A stretch of 64,000 nucleotides of DNA from Bacillus massilioanorexius (GCF_902374955.1 NZ_CABKRX010000043.1:27967-91966), one strand, 5' to 3'; positions 44,608 through 54,090 are shown, counted from the stretch's first letter. Notes: generated by a model from the letters alone, not told the origin. Numbers and translations: made by a program.

Positions 44608-45627
44608 TTATATATTTTGTTGATATTGCCCGTAAGCATCTTTATTACAGATGACAAACAAGACATCATTCTCATTAATTGGTTGATCTAGCTTACCAGC
44701 AATATTTAATAGTACTTGATTTCCTATTAATGTGATGCCTTTCTCAGCCAAACTTAAATAAGCATCACGATATGTATTCCATCTTGAATCAGGTTTAATC
44801 TTATACACATCATCACCATTGGTTTTGCTCAAGAGCTGATTAAACAATTCAGTTGTTCCAGCTGATAGAGCAGCGTGTACAGTAAGTTGAGAAATCATTT
44901 CATCTGAAACGACAAATTCATCTACAGAAACATGACGGAATAATTCAATATGCTTTTCTTCAAGAACTTCAACCGTTATATGTAAATCACCTGTATACCT
45001 TTCCAATGCCGTAGCAATCATTAACGAACGTGCATCAGCTAGATGTGGATGTTTTATATCTTCTTCTGCAAATATAATAACACCACTTGATTTAGAGACA
45101 TTTCCTTTTTCCAGAGTTTCTACATTAACTGCATCACCTTGAATATAATGTACTCGTTGATGAATATATGGTATTTTTTCTAATGTTGCAATTAAAACAA
45201 TTTCTTTTCTCTTATCATACTCCAAAACTTCATCAATCGCATGTTTTGCTTTTCTTGACCACCCAAAGAGTACCAGATGATTTTTTCCTAGGTAACGCAT
45301 TTTTCCTTCCTCCCTTAGCCCCCGTAAAACTGCCCAACTATCAATTAATTTTGTGATAAGAACGCCGATAAGTCCGATTCCAAATAAGAACAAAAATACA
45401 GCGAGTAAACGACCTGCCAACGTAACTGGATAATAATCACCGTAACCTACAGTTGTAACAGTAGTCATCGTCCACCAGAAAGAATCAAAGAAAGTAGGAA
45501 AAGTAGCTGGTTCTAACCATCTCATAATCGTTGTGCTTACTAACACAAGTATGCCGCTTGTTAAAAATAGTAACCAACTCTTAACCGTAGTTAACTTTCG
45601 AATAAGTAGCTGTAAAAAAATAAACAT
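44608..45627 (-). CDS. Two-TM potassium channel with RCK/TrkA-N domain
   Basis: A 339-residue ion channel. TM1 is about 15-37, the pore helix and filter TMTTVTTVGYGDYYP about 53-67, and TM2 about 71-93. A cytoplasmic TrkA-N/RCK domain (LVLFGWSRKAKHAIDEVL onward, with QGDAVNVETLEKGNV) and a TrkA-C-like end (INENDVLFVIC) follow. It resembles B. subtilis YugO and MthK-type channels gated by ligand binding to the RCK ring. The only ATG (45627) lies 1-2 nt after GGAGA, an unusually tight spacing, so a nearby alternative start is possible. It is upstream of pepV. Confidence 0.92.
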   Translation of the reverse strand: MFIFLQLLIRKLTTVKSWLLFLTSGILVLVSTTIMRWLEPATFPTFFDSFWWTMTTVTTVGYGDYYPVTLAGRLLAVFLFLFGIGLIGVLITKLIDSWAVLRGLREEGKMRYLGKNHLVLFGWSRKAKHAIDEVLEYDKRKEIVLIATLEKIPYIHQRVHYIQGDAVNVETLEKGNVSKSSGVIIFAEEDIKHPHLADARSLMIATALERYTGDLHITVEVLEEKHIELFRHVSVDEFVVSDEMISQLTVHAALSAGTTELFNQLLSKTNGDDVYKIKPDSRWNTYRDAYLSLAEKGITLIGNQVLLNIAGKLDQPINENDVLFVICNKDAYGQYQQNI

Positions 45628-45668
45628 TCTCCTTTCTGTTCTGTTACCATGTCATAATAATAAGTGCT

Positions 45669-46820
45669 TTATAGGAGGTACATTTGCGTCAATAAAATTC
45701 CAAACAGCAAAACAAAAGCAGGTATAGATAAGACAAGACATGCTTTTACCCGTGATTGATAATAACTTGAACGATTCTCAAATTGTTTTCCTAGAGGATG
45801 CGATAATATCACTCGATCATAAAGTCCTGAAACCCACTGCCAAAGAAACCATACAAATCCACCAATAATCAAACCTTTAAATAGCAATGGAGGAACAACC
45901 ACTACAGCCCCCAATGTAATTCCAACTAAGCGAAAATAACCGCTTAAATAAGAAAAGTTTCTGATAACAATTTTCAAAAAAAGTTCTAGAAAACCATTTT
46001 GAGCATTTCTTTTCGAAAATATTCTTTTCGAATATCTAAAGAGAAGTGGTTTTTTCCGTTTAACGATGTTAGGCTTTTCTATTTCAGGTGAAAGCGCAAA
46101 GATCATATTCATATATCGTAATCTTTGTTCATTTTCTTTTAATACTTCTTGTTGAAAATGATGAATTGTTAAAATTCTTGATTTATAAAGTAATAATGAT
46201 AAAAAAATGATAAGTGTGGAAATAAAAACTGTATAGTAAACACTTTCAATAATATGTACAAAAATCAGTTGATTACATACTAGTAAGACAAGAAATAAAA
46301 GAAATGTAAGGCATTGGAGCTTCCAACTGATAAATTTTGAAAGCCATGTTTCTCGAAGAGTTGTTATAAAGAAAGATAAGCCAATATATAAAAACAAGAA
46401 GGAAGCAATTTCACCATGTACTAACGTAAATTGAACATGTAAAAATGGCCATAATACAATCGTAATCAATGTCATCTTTGCAATCAATTTAACAAAAGCT
46501 AAAAAAAAGGCCCATTTTTTTAATTGAATATACAAATGATTATGCTTAAATAAAAACACTCCATCAGCTTCTTTAACAAACAAACGAAAATGGCCGTTCC
46601 AACAAAACAGATAAACAAGCAATAATATCATTTGCATATTCATATATTCACTCCACGTAGGAAGCTCTATCCACCAAGAACGATAAATGATTGCTGAAAT
46701 AATGGTAAATGGTATCACGATATATAATAAAACTGTCCAATCTAACACAGATTTAAAAATATTAAATTGAAAAAAGGCATCTTTTTTTACACGACTAAGA
46801 AGGATCGTGATGCTCTTCAT
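45669..46820 (-). CDS. ythQ: ABC transporter permease, EcsB-like (YthQ)
   Basis: A membrane protein of 383 residues with about eight hydrophobic segments in two groups, a basic cytoplasmic middle (KPNIVKRKKPLLFRYSKR) and a hydrophobic C-terminus. This is the EcsB pattern seen in B. subtilis YthQ. Its ATG at 46820 overlaps the ythP stop codon as ATGA, showing translational coupling and a two-component exporter with YthP. The substrate is unknown. A longer open frame to 46883 is excluded by the overlap logic. The stop lies 41 bp before the channel gene. Confidence 0.85.
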   Translation of the reverse strand: MKSITILLSRVKKDAFFQFNIFKSVLDWTVLLYIVIPFTIISAIIYRSWWIELPTWSEYMNMQMILLLVYLFCWNGHFRLFVKEADGVFLFKHNHLYIQLKKWAFFLAFVKLIAKMTLITIVLWPFLHVQFTLVHGEIASFLFLYIGLSFFITTLRETWLSKFISWKLQCLTFLLFLVLLVCNQLIFVHIIESVYYTVFISTLIIFLSLLLYKSRILTIHHFQQEVLKENEQRLRYMNMIFALSPEIEKPNIVKRKKPLLFRYSKRIFSKRNAQNGFLELFLKIVIRNFSYLSGYFRLVGITLGAVVVVPPLLFKGLIIGGFVWFLWQWVSGLYDRVILSHPLGKQFENRSSYYQSRVKACLVLSIPAFVLLFGILLTQMYLL

Positions 46821-47527
46821 ATCGATGAACCTGCCGTCATTCGATGATAACAATCGAACAAAGAACCTTCTTTTAATCCACATACATGCTGAAAATCTTT
46901 ATGTGTTCCAGTAGCTACTAAATGCCCCTTATCTATTAATAAAAATCGATCACAAATCTTCTCCGCTGTATCTAAGACGTGTGTACTCATTAAAATACCT
47001 ACCCCACGTTGTTTTTCCTCGTCAATCAATTGTAACAATAGCTTTGTTGCAATTGGATCAAGACCAATAAAAGGCTCATCAATTATAAGAATATCTGGTT
47101 TGACCATCAGTGCTAAAATGATCATTCCTTTTTGCTGCATTCCTTTTGAATAAGTAGTTGGAAGTTCATGTAAGTGATTAGACATATTAAATTGTTCCAA
47201 TAATGGGGGAACTCTTTTTTCTAGTACATCATCTGAGATATTTTCAACAGCAGCAATAAAATCTATATGTTCTTGTAGTGTTAGCTCATCATAAAAAATA
47301 GGTCTTTCAGGAAGATAGGAAATAATTACATCTTTTTCCTTGTAAATCTTTCCTTTTAAAAAAGGAATTAACCCTAATACACTTTTCATTGTTGTACTTT
47401 TTCCAGCACCATTGGCTCCAATCACCCCAATTAATTCCCCACTACGAACGGAAAAATCGATATCATGAATCATAGCCTTTTCTGCTTCATAACCAGCTTG
47501 TTCAATATGAATATTAAGTAATGACAT
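46817..47527 (-). CDS. ythP: ABC transporter ATP-binding protein, EcsA-like (YthP)
   Basis: A 236-residue ATPase subunit. It shows Walker A GANGAGKST (about 36-44), the signature-like YSKGMQQKG in place of LSGGQ, Walker B ILIIDEPFIGLDP and the switch His in STHVLD. It pairs with the membrane protein YthQ encoded immediately downstream. The degenerate signature is common in the EcsA/YthP group. The ATG has AAGGAGGGG 6 nt upstream. It is the first gene of a probable ythP-ythQ-channel-pepV transcription unit. Confidence 0.92.
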   Translation of the reverse strand: MSLLNIHIEQAGYEAEKAMIHDIDFSVRSGELIGVIGANGAGKSTTMKSVLGLIPFLKGKIYKEKDVIISYLPERPIFYDELTLQEHIDFIAAVENISDDVLEKRVPPLLEQFNMSNHLHELPTTYSKGMQQKGMIILALMVKPDILIIDEPFIGLDPIATKLLLQLIDEEKQRGVGILMSTHVLDTAEKICDRFLLIDKGHLVATGTHKDFQHVCGLKEGSLFDCYHRMTAGSSI

Positions 47528-47627
47528 ACCTATCCCCTCCTTTTAAGTAATACGAAACTTCTATAATAAATGTTTCGAAGAATAAGACATTTCATTATAT
47601 GTTTCCAAAACACATCGCGTTAATAAA

Positions 47628-47680
47628 GGAGAAGGCTGTCTCAAAAGCATAGTACAATCACTTTCCAGACAGCCTTCTCC
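47628..47680. terminator. Long hairpin upstream of ythP
   Basis: GGAGAAGGCTGTCT and AGACAGCCTTCTCC form a perfect 14-bp stem around a 25-nt loop that still contains CAAAAG and CACTTT remnants. It is a member of the AAAAGTGAT hairpin family; CCATTT follows, so terminator activity is probable but not strong. Confidence 0.65.
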
Positions 47681-47689
47681 CATTTATAG

Positions 47690-47892
47690 TTGATACTATC
47701 GAAAACTTCATTGTCAATGTATAAGTGAGTTGAATTTCAAATATGCTCGCTTTCACATGACTAGTGCTGTGTCTCTTCTCGGCATATAGCGCCTCTGGGA
47801 TCCCATACCTTACTCTCTAATACACCAAACCTTTTTATTCTCGTTCTACACCGAACTTATTTAAAAACAACCATCTATTAGAAAACAGCCTA
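47690..47892. repeat. Copy of the dispersed intergenic element
   Basis: ATATGCTCGCTTTCACATG aligns with the AAGATGTTCGCTTTC core of other copies. The right end ATTAGAAAACAGCCTAT is almost identical to 4613-4629. It abuts the end of the ankyrin pseudogene, whose TAA is at 47,893. Confidence 0.55.
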
Positions 47893-48370
47893 TTATTGAG
47901 ATAGCAATTGCATTATTTCTTTATAATCATTTTCTACGGCAACATCATACGCTGTCATACCATCTAGATTTTGTAAGGAAGCATCGGCTCCCTTTTCAAA
48001 AAGCAATTTTTACTATTTGAGGTTCCTCCATGTAGACAGCTGTGATAAAAGGAGTCTCACCTTCATCATCTAAAATATTGGGATCACTACCCTTCTTTAA
48101 CAAAAGCTCTGCCGCCTCCTGATGACCATTTCAAATAGCCCAATGAAGGACTGTAGCTCCTATAAAATCTTCACCATTGAGCTCCGCTCCATTATCAAGT
48201 GCTGTTTCAATAGCTTTAAGTTCATTCTCACTAGCTGCAAGTATTAACTCTGATAGGTCATCAAATAGAACCATTTCTATGATTGAATCCAAAACAACCT
48301 CTGCTTTTTCCATTGCGTAAAATGCCCCAAAAAGAGACCTGGAATTAGAAAAATTACCAATAAATCCCAT
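47893..48370 (-). pseudogene. Ankyrin-repeat protein, disrupted
   Basis: The intact product would be about 158 residues with ankyrin-type repeats: the visible pieces include LDNGAELNGEDFIGATVLHW, LLLKKGSDPNILDDEGETPF and FEKGADASLQNLDGMTAYDV. Reading from the ATG at 48370, an in-frame TGA follows LHWAI (about 48,130). A one-base frameshift in an A-run near 48,010 then precedes the last 40 residues. Two independent lesions argue against sequencing error alone. It starts 8 bp after the M48 pseudogene ends, so the pair was probably an operon, and both are decayed. Confidence 0.75.
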
Positions 48371-48378
48371 TATTCCAT

Positions 48379-49158
48379 TTATCTTTTTCTCCTTAAATAG
48401 CGTTTTTCTTCTGGATTTAGCCAGTTATCAATTGCATTCATTCTTTTTGGTAAATGTGGATGTGAAGAAAATTTTTCACTTATCCAAGTGAATACTCCTC
48501 GTTCTTCTTCTAATTGAGCAATAAATGCTTCTTGATTCACTCTATATTGCAACTGCTTTCCAATCGCTAACGTAGTTAAGGCATTTTGTGCCGCATTAAC
48601 ATTTTTAAATAATACGTTGCATAGCGATCACAAGTGTATTCACAAGCCCGTAAATAAGCTTCCCCTATAAAAGGGATCCACATTGCCGGAAGAATGAACT
48701 TATGTTTCATGACGTGTCTTCTCTTAATATGAGCAAATTCATATGCTAACACAAACATCATTTCTTCTTCCCTGTCCGTTTCAATCATATCGAAAATTTC
48801 CGAATAAATTACAACCATGTTTTTACCAAAAAAAACGTGTAGCAAAAGCATTTAAAATGCCCATACTTTCCATTACATATATGCCAGGTGTTTTTTTCAT
48901 TTTCATTTCTTTAGCAAGCGAGGTTGATTTTTCATATATTTCTGAAAACTGTTGAGTGAAAATTCTCACCGAATTTCTACGAATATGGGCCATATTTAAC
49001 GTATGAAAAAAACTAGCTATTAAGGTAATAACGATTATAATAACAAGCCCAACAATTGTAAAAGCAAGCAGAGCATAAGTAAATGTACTACAGATTAATG
49101 CAATGGCAAAATACAACCTTTCTTTAGAATGTACTAAATTCCGTTTCGGTTTTTCCAT
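48379..49158 (-). pseudogene. M48-family (HtpX-like) membrane metallopeptidase, disrupted
   Basis: Three frames together rebuild a protein of about 258 residues. It has a membrane anchor (LYFAIALICSTFTYALLAFT), a second hydrophobic segment, and a peptidase domain with FAHIKRRHVMKHK and EYTCDRYA. A frameshift lies in a run of eight identical bases near 48,830 (after NAFATRFF), and another near 48,605 after RYATYYLK. The zinc motif HExxH reads YEFAH, so the first zinc-binding His is lost as well. The original ATG with GAGGAG upstream is intact. This is clear gene decay together with its ankyrin neighbour. Confidence 0.82.
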
Positions 49159-49582
49159 TTATTTACTCCTCGAAAAATAATAACAAAACCAAGTTATTAA
49201 AAAGCAGATTGAATAGATATAAGTATTTGATTGGAAAATAAAGGTATACTTTGCAATTATTTAAACATAATATAATATTAAAGGTTTAATTTTTCAAAAG
49301 ATTTCATTCTTTTATAGATTTTTCATTAAATTACCTTTAAAATAGTATTTGTACATAAGAGAAACATCAACTTGTCTTTATGATGAATCTCTTTAATTCT
49401 ATTCCATAATAGGAAAAAGGAGATGTATGCCTTTCAAAAAAACAAAGCTTTATTCTTAAGAGTTTGTAGTTGTAGTTTTGTCACTTGCAATCCGTACTAC
49501 ACGGGAATGTACCCAGAGTATTACTGTTGATCTAAAGTGAAACTTCATTCCTGTAGACTAATAAGACATAAGGAGTGGTTTT
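49159..49582. other. Intergenic region between the M48 pseudogene and ytzE
   Basis: 424 AT-rich bases. They contain an imperfect hairpin AAGAGAAACATCA..TGATGAATCTCTT (about 49,358-49,394) and a 10-codon frame (ATG 49427 to TAA 49459, MPFKKTKLYS) with AAAGGAG 6 nt upstream. The latter may be a leader peptide or chance. The ytzE promoter must lie here. Confidence 0.4.
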
Positions 49583-49804
49583 TTGAAACCTTCAACGAAT
49601 AGGATGCTAACCCGTATTAAATCCGTTTATATGTTTATAAAACAAAACGGGACTGTAACTACTCAAGACATTGTCGAAGAATTTGGCATCACTCCTCGTA
49701 CTATTCAACGCGATTTAAACGTTCTCGCTTATAACGATTTAGTCGTTAGTCCTAGTCGTGGTCATTGGCGAGCAACAAATAAGAAAATTAGACTTTCCTC
49801 ATGA
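49583..49804 (+). CDS. ytzE: DeoR/GlpR-type helix-turn-helix protein YtzE
   Basis: A 73-residue protein that is essentially a single winged helix-turn-helix of the DeoR type: RIKSVYMFIKQNGTVTTQDI followed by EFGITPRTIQRDLNVLAYNDL. It has no effector domain, as in B. subtilis YtzE, so it may bind DNA constitutively or act as an accessory factor. The start is TTG, with AAGGAGTGG 7 nt upstream. It converges on ytzG with a shared terminator. Confidence 0.88.
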   Translation: MKPSTNRMLTRIKSVYMFIKQNGTVTTQDIVEEFGITPRTIQRDLNVLAYNDLVVSPSRGHWRATNKKIRLSS

Positions 49805-49832
49805 AAGAACGCAAATTAAACTTCGAATAATT

Positions 49833-49864
49833 AAAGCCGAACTCATTCGAGTTCGGCTTTCTTT
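49833..49864. terminator. Bidirectional terminator ytzE / ytzG
   Basis: AAAGCCGAACTC pairs perfectly with GAGTTCGGCTTT around ATTC, with CTTTT following on the plus strand. The ytzG stop codon lies within the stem. Confidence 0.92.
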
Positions 49865-50574
49865 TCATATTGAATTAATCCTTCTAATTCCTCATCCGTT
49901 AACTCACGGTATTCACCAAGCTCTAAGCTTTCATCTAAAATCAGATCCGCCATAGATAATCTCTTTAAGTAAGTAACCTTTTTTCCTACAGCCTCAAACA
50001 TCCGTTTAACTTGATGAAATTTTCCTTCTGTAATCGTAAGCTTAATTTTAGAAATAGGTGCTGAAACAATAATTTCAAGATCACCTGGCTTCGTAACATA
50101 TCCATCATCCAACATGACTCCTTTTTGGAATGCTTGTTGGTCTTCCTTCGTCACTTCACCATCAATAATAGCAAAATATGTTTTCGGTACATGTTTTTTT
50201 GGTGATAACAAGCGATGAGCCAGTTGCCCATCATTCGTTAATAATAATAATCCCTCCGTATCCTTATCTAATCGACCAACAGGAAAAGGTTGAAATATCT
50301 GATCCTCTTCTTCCAATATATCAACAACTGTTTCTTGGCGATCATCTTCGGTTGCAGATAGAATACCTGCTGGTTTATTCATCATTAAATAAATAAACTC
50401 TCTATATTCTACTTCTACTCCAAGAACGGTAATGCTTTGTTTCTCAGGATCAACATGTTGCTTAGCGTCTTTGATGATAGCTCCATCTACTTTTACTGCA
50501 CCCGTCTTTAATAACTTTTTTACTTCTTTTCTAGTTCCATAGCCAACGTTAGCTAACATTTTATCGATTCGCAT
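49843..50574 (-). CDS. ytzG: 16S rRNA pseudouridine synthase, RsuA family (YtzG)
   Basis: A 243-residue RNA pseudouridine synthase. It has an N-terminal S4 RNA-binding domain (MRIDKMLANVGYGTRKEVKK onward) and a catalytic domain with PVGRLDKDTEGLLLLTNDG, whose Asp is the nucleophile, then KTYFAIIDG and GKFHQVKRM. The RsuA-type family modifies 16S rRNA, and B. subtilis YtzG is the equivalent. The ATG at 50574 has GGAGG 7 nt upstream; two earlier in-frame ATGs are less well placed. The stop overlaps the terminator shared with ytzE. Confidence 0.93.
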   Translation of the reverse strand: MRIDKMLANVGYGTRKEVKKLLKTGAVKVDGAIIKDAKQHVDPEKQSITVLGVEVEYREFIYLMMNKPAGILSATEDDRQETVVDILEEEDQIFQPFPVGRLDKDTEGLLLLTNDGQLAHRLLSPKKHVPKTYFAIIDGEVTKEDQQAFQKGVMLDDGYVTKPGDLEIIVSAPISKIKLTITEGKFHQVKRMFEAVGKKVTYLKRLSMADLILDESLELGEYRELTDEELEGLIQYEKKAELE

Positions 50575-50735
50575 CATATGTCCTCCCTTCATAATATATA
50601 GTCTTTACTACTATTGAAATTTCAAATACGGAACAACTGTCTATAAAAGAATTAGAGGGTACCAAAATCGTCCCTCTAACACTGTTTACTATTCTATCTA
50701 ATGTTAATCTCGCATTATAAGCCCTAGACATTTAA

Positions 50736-50761
50736 TAATCGGTGATAGCCATCACCGATTA
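50736..50761 (-). terminator. Hairpin downstream of murJ
   Basis: TAATCGGTGAT pairs perfectly with ATCACCGATTA around AGCC, with TTAAAT following on the minus strand. A second hairpin, TTAGAGGG/CCCTCTAA, lies at 50,652-50,679. Confidence 0.7.
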
Positions 50762-50776
50762 AAGACTCACAATTTA

Positions 50777-52387
50777 TTATAAACCAAGTTTACCTTTTAT
50801 TTTATCAATTCGTTCACCAAATAATCGATTCGCTAATTTTGATTTTAAAGCTAATATAAAATACACTATTGCACCAACAGCTGCACCGACAATAATAATT
50901 GGCATTGCTTGTAATCGATTCGAAGCATCTAAGAAAGAAGACATTCCCCATACGACTAAAATAACAATAACAGCCATAACAGCAGTAAAAATAGTCATTA
51001 ATAATGTTCTTTTTATAACAAGATTATATTTATAACCTGTAAAGTAGTAGATGACATAGAAATTCACTAAAGTAGCTGCTAAATATCCAATTGTCGTGGC
51101 ATAAACAGAGCCTGCTGTTTCAAACATATGGATTAATGGAATATTAATAGAAAGTTTCACTAACACCCCAACTAATAAACTTAGAACGGTATATTTTTGC
51201 TGATCTATCCCTTGTAAAACAGCTGCCGTTACAGAAAAAAAGGCAAACAATATAGCCGTTGGAGCATAAACTTGTAGCACTTCTACACCAAGTGCATCGA
51301 ACCCATAAAAGACCGTATATATTGGTTTAGCTAGCAACGACATACCTATTACAGCAGGTAGGGTGAGAAAAAGTAAAACTTGAAAAGCTTGGTCTAATTG
51401 ATTTTTATATAAACTAGGCTTGTTTTCAACAAAAGCTTTTGTAACTGAAGGAACAATAGCCATAGCAAAGGCAGTTGCTAACGTCATAGGAATGATTACA
51501 AGTTTTTGAGCCGTAACATTCAATATTGACAATGCATATCCTGCTTCTTTAGCCAGACCAATATCAGCCATTGCTCTGTTAAACGTAAGCTGATCAATAA
51601 ACTGAAATAACGGCATCGCAATTCCAACAAAAACAAATGGAATAGAATATAATATTATTTCTTTATACATATCCGCTAAAGAAACATCTAACATTCCTTT
51701 ACTTCTTTGTTGTCTATGCTCAAACTTGGACTTATTTTTTCGCCAATGCCATATTAAAACGACAAAACCAGCTATAGCCCCTAAGGTAGCAGCAAATGTA
51801 GCAACACTAATGGCTGTTACAATACTTCCTTTAAGAATCACTATAACAACAAACGATCCACCTAATAAAACAAGTATACGAACTAATTGCTCAACAACCA
51901 TGGAAACTGACGTAGGTCCCATTGATTCATTGCCTTGAAAATAACCTCTGAGTAAACTCATAGACGGAATTAATATTAAGGCAAAGCTAACAGCTCTCAT
52001 TACTGTTGTAATTTCCTCAATAGAGAAGGTAGATTCTTCATTAATCATACTTGCGGATAACCAAGGGGCCGTAACAAACATGATTAAAAATACAAGAAAT
52101 CCAGATGCTAGCATTAACTTACGGCTAGATCGAAACAATTTTTGTCCTAATTCATACTCACCCATCGCATTGTATTTCGCAATGAATTTTGACACTGCTA
52201 GTGGGATTCCACCAGTTGCAATACTTATAAAAATTGTATAAGGGACATAAGCATATTGATATAACTCAAGTCCACCTTGCTTTCCAACAATCGCAGTAAA
52301 TGGTACAACATACAACAATCCAAGAACCTTAGATAAAACCATCCCTAAAGTAAGGATAAAGGTTCCTTTTAACAATTTTGATGACAT
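50777..52387 (-). CDS. murJ: Lipid II flippase MurJ-like protein (YtgP)
   Basis: A MOP-superfamily polysaccharide/lipid II flippase of about 536 residues with about 14 membrane segments. The N-terminal KGTFILTLGMVLSKVLGLLY, SIATGGIPLAVSKFIAKYN and LRGYFQGNESMGPTSVSMVV match the YtgP branch. In B. subtilis YtgP (MurJ) is one of two proteins able to flip lipid II. The ATG at 52387 has AGGAAGGG 6 nt upstream; the open frame continues to 52513 without a site. It is divergent from ytfP across about 200 bp. Confidence 0.93.
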   Translation of the reverse strand: MSSKLLKGTFILTLGMVLSKVLGLLYVVPFTAIVGKQGGLELYQYAYVPYTIFISIATGGIPLAVSKFIAKYNAMGEYELGQKLFRSSRKLMLASGFLVFLIMFVTAPWLSASMINEESTFSIEEITTVMRAVSFALILIPSMSLLRGYFQGNESMGPTSVSMVVEQLVRILVLLGGSFVVIVILKGSIVTAISVATFAATLGAIAGFVVLIWHWRKNKSKFEHRQQRSKGMLDVSLADMYKEIILYSIPFVFVGIAMPLFQFIDQLTFNRAMADIGLAKEAGYALSILNVTAQKLVIIPMTLATAFAMAIVPSVTKAFVENKPSLYKNQLDQAFQVLLFLTLPAVIGMSLLAKPIYTVFYGFDALGVEVLQVYAPTAILFAFFSVTAAVLQGIDQQKYTVLSLLVGVLVKLSINIPLIHMFETAGSVYATTIGYLAATLVNFYVIYYFTGYKYNLVIKRTLLMTIFTAVMAVIVILVVWGMSSFLDASNRLQAMPIIIVGAAVGAIVYFILALKSKLANRLFGERIDKIKGKLGL

Positions 52388-52595
52388 ATAATCCCTTCCT
52401 ACTTCAGATCCATTATGTAGCATGCTAATAATATTACCACACTTTATACATAAATTAGCAAAAGATTTATTGTAATAATCATTCAAAAAATGACCTTTCA
52501 TTAAAAGGCTCACTTACCTATTCTATCAAGGATTTTTATAAATCTCCAATTTCATTTATAATAAAAACAAGAAAAATTTAATAGTTGGTGAAATA

Positions 52596-53876
52596 ATGAA
52601 ATTTGATGTAATTGTAATTGGCGGTGGACCTTCGGGATTGATGGCTGCTATTGCTGCTGGTGAACAAAGGGCAAAGGTCCTTCTAATTGAAAAAGGAGAC
52701 AAGCTTGGTAGAAAGCTGGCCATCTCAGGTGGTGGACGGTGTAACGTCACAAACAATCTCCCAATAGATGAAATTATTAAGCATATACCTGGGAATGGTC
52801 GCTTTTTATATAGCGCTTTTTCTGTATTCAATAATCAAGATATTATTCAATTCTTTGAAAAACTAGGTGTACAATTGAAAGAGGAAGATCACGGACGGAT
52901 GTTCCCAGTATCGAATCAATCATCTACTGTTGTGAATGCTATGATTGAGCAATTAAATAAATATCAGGTAAAAGTACTACAAAGTACTACTGTTCAAGAA
53001 ATTATCTACAAGGACGATCATGTTGCCTCTATTTTGCTTAAAGATGGTCGTAGCTATGATGCCCATGCTGTTATCGTTGCTGTAGGTGGTAAATCCGTCC
53101 CAAAAACAGGTTCGACAGGAGATGGATACGCTTGGGCTGAGAAAGCAGGCCATACTATTACCGAGCTTTACCCGACAGAGGTTCCTCTTACATCCAATGA
53201 GCCTTTTATTAAAGAGAAAACACTCCAAGGATTATCTTTGAGAGATGTTGAATTAAGTGTACTAAATCCAAAAGGAAAAGCACTTATTACTCATAAGATG
53301 GATATGATCTTTACACACTTTGGTATAAGCGGTCCTGCTGTTCTTCGTTGTAGTCAATTTGTCGTAAAAGCAATGAAAAAATGGAATTTAGAAGAGGTTA
53401 CAATGAAGCTTGATATCTTTCCAGATTACAATCAAGAAGAGTTATTTCAGCTTATTGTGAAAAAAACAAAAGAGGATAGCAAAAAAGCCATTAAAAATAT
53501 ATTAAAAGGTTTTATTGTAGATCGCTATCTGCTTTTCTTATTTAAAAAAGCAGGCATTGACGAAAATGAACAAGGTGGTACTATATCACATGATAAACTT
53601 CGTCAATTTGTCTTGCTATGCAAGAGTTTTATATTTCATGTCAACGGAACACTTTCCATAGATAAGGCTTTTGTCACAGGTGGAGGAATTTCAGTCAAGG
53701 AAATTCATCCTAAGGAAATGAGTTCTAAATTTATGAATGGCTTATTCTTTTGCGGAGAAATATTAGATATACATGGCTATACAGGTGGGTATAATATTAC
53801 TTCTGCCCTTGTTACAGGAAGATTAGCTGGTGTTAATGCCGCTATGTATAGTAAACAAGAAAAACAAACCACGTAA
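52596..53876 (+). CDS. ytfP: HI0933-family flavoprotein YtfP
   Basis: An NAD(P)/FAD-dependent oxidoreductase-like protein of 426 residues. The dinucleotide motif is VIVIGGGPSGLMAAIAAGEQ (about 4-23), followed by the family signature KLAISGGGRCNVTNN, GGKSVPKTGSTGDGYAWAE, THFGISGPAVL and the C-terminal GEILDIHGYTGGYNI. The reaction is unknown, although the family is widespread in bacteria. The start is ATG with TTGGTGA upstream. Its context next to murJ (ytgP) matches B. subtilis. Confidence 0.93.
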   Translation: MKFDVIVIGGGPSGLMAAIAAGEQRAKVLLIEKGDKLGRKLAISGGGRCNVTNNLPIDEIIKHIPGNGRFLYSAFSVFNNQDIIQFFEKLGVQLKEEDHGRMFPVSNQSSTVVNAMIEQLNKYQVKVLQSTTVQEIIYKDDHVASILLKDGRSYDAHAVIVAVGGKSVPKTGSTGDGYAWAEKAGHTITELYPTEVPLTSNEPFIKEKTLQGLSLRDVELSVLNPKGKALITHKMDMIFTHFGISGPAVLRCSQFVVKAMKKWNLEEVTMKLDIFPDYNQEELFQLIVKKTKEDSKKAIKNILKGFIVDRYLLFLFKKAGIDENEQGGTISHDKLRQFVLLCKSFIFHVNGTLSIDKAFVTGGGISVKEIHPKEMSSKFMNGLFFCGEILDIHGYTGGYNITSALVTGRLAGVNAAMYSKQEKQTT

Positions 53877-53922
53877 AACGTTAGCAGCCTGTTTTGATTT
53901 TCCAAACAGACAAAAAAAGAAA

Positions 53923-53958
53923 GCATCCAAATCAAACTTTGATATGGATGCCTTCTTT
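53923..53958 (+). terminator. Terminator downstream of ytfP
   Basis: GCATCC and GGATGC close a hairpin with an inner TCAAA..TTTGA stem. CTTCTTTCT follows and AAAAAAAGAAA precedes. Confidence 0.7.
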
Positions 53959-53993
53959 CTCCAATTAGCATAAATCGGTCGATTGAAACATAA

Positions 53994-54090
53994 AGTTCTG
54001 CGAGAGCAGCGGGACGGATGAGACCCTAAAGGTACAATGTGCTAGGAGGGGCTTCCCCTCTAGCACATAAAAAGCGAGCATCCTAGAACG
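53994..54090. repeat. Bacillaceae-type intergenic repeat
   Basis: GTTCTGCGAGAGCAGCGGGA at the left and AAAAGCGAGCATCCTAGAAC at the right are like the ends of a dispersed repeat I know from Bacillaceae genomes (...GATGAGACC...GCGAGCATCC). The centre is a hairpin, ATGTGCTAG..CTAGCACAT. It lies between ytfP and yteV, and the rest of that 317-bp gap holds no gene. Confidence 0.65.

Noticed and set aside
49427..49459. Ten-codon frame MPFKKTKLYS with a good ribosome site
   Set aside because: It is too short to support as a gene, no attenuator-type structure follows it, and it lies about 120 bp from ytzE. It is mentioned under the intergenic entry only.
52556..52831. Antisense open frame over the start of ytfP, and similar long antisense frames in aldehyde dehydrogenase, activator and leuS genes
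   Set aside because: They lie opposite well-conserved proteins, lack ribosome sites and have no recognisable domains. They are shadows of the real coding frames.
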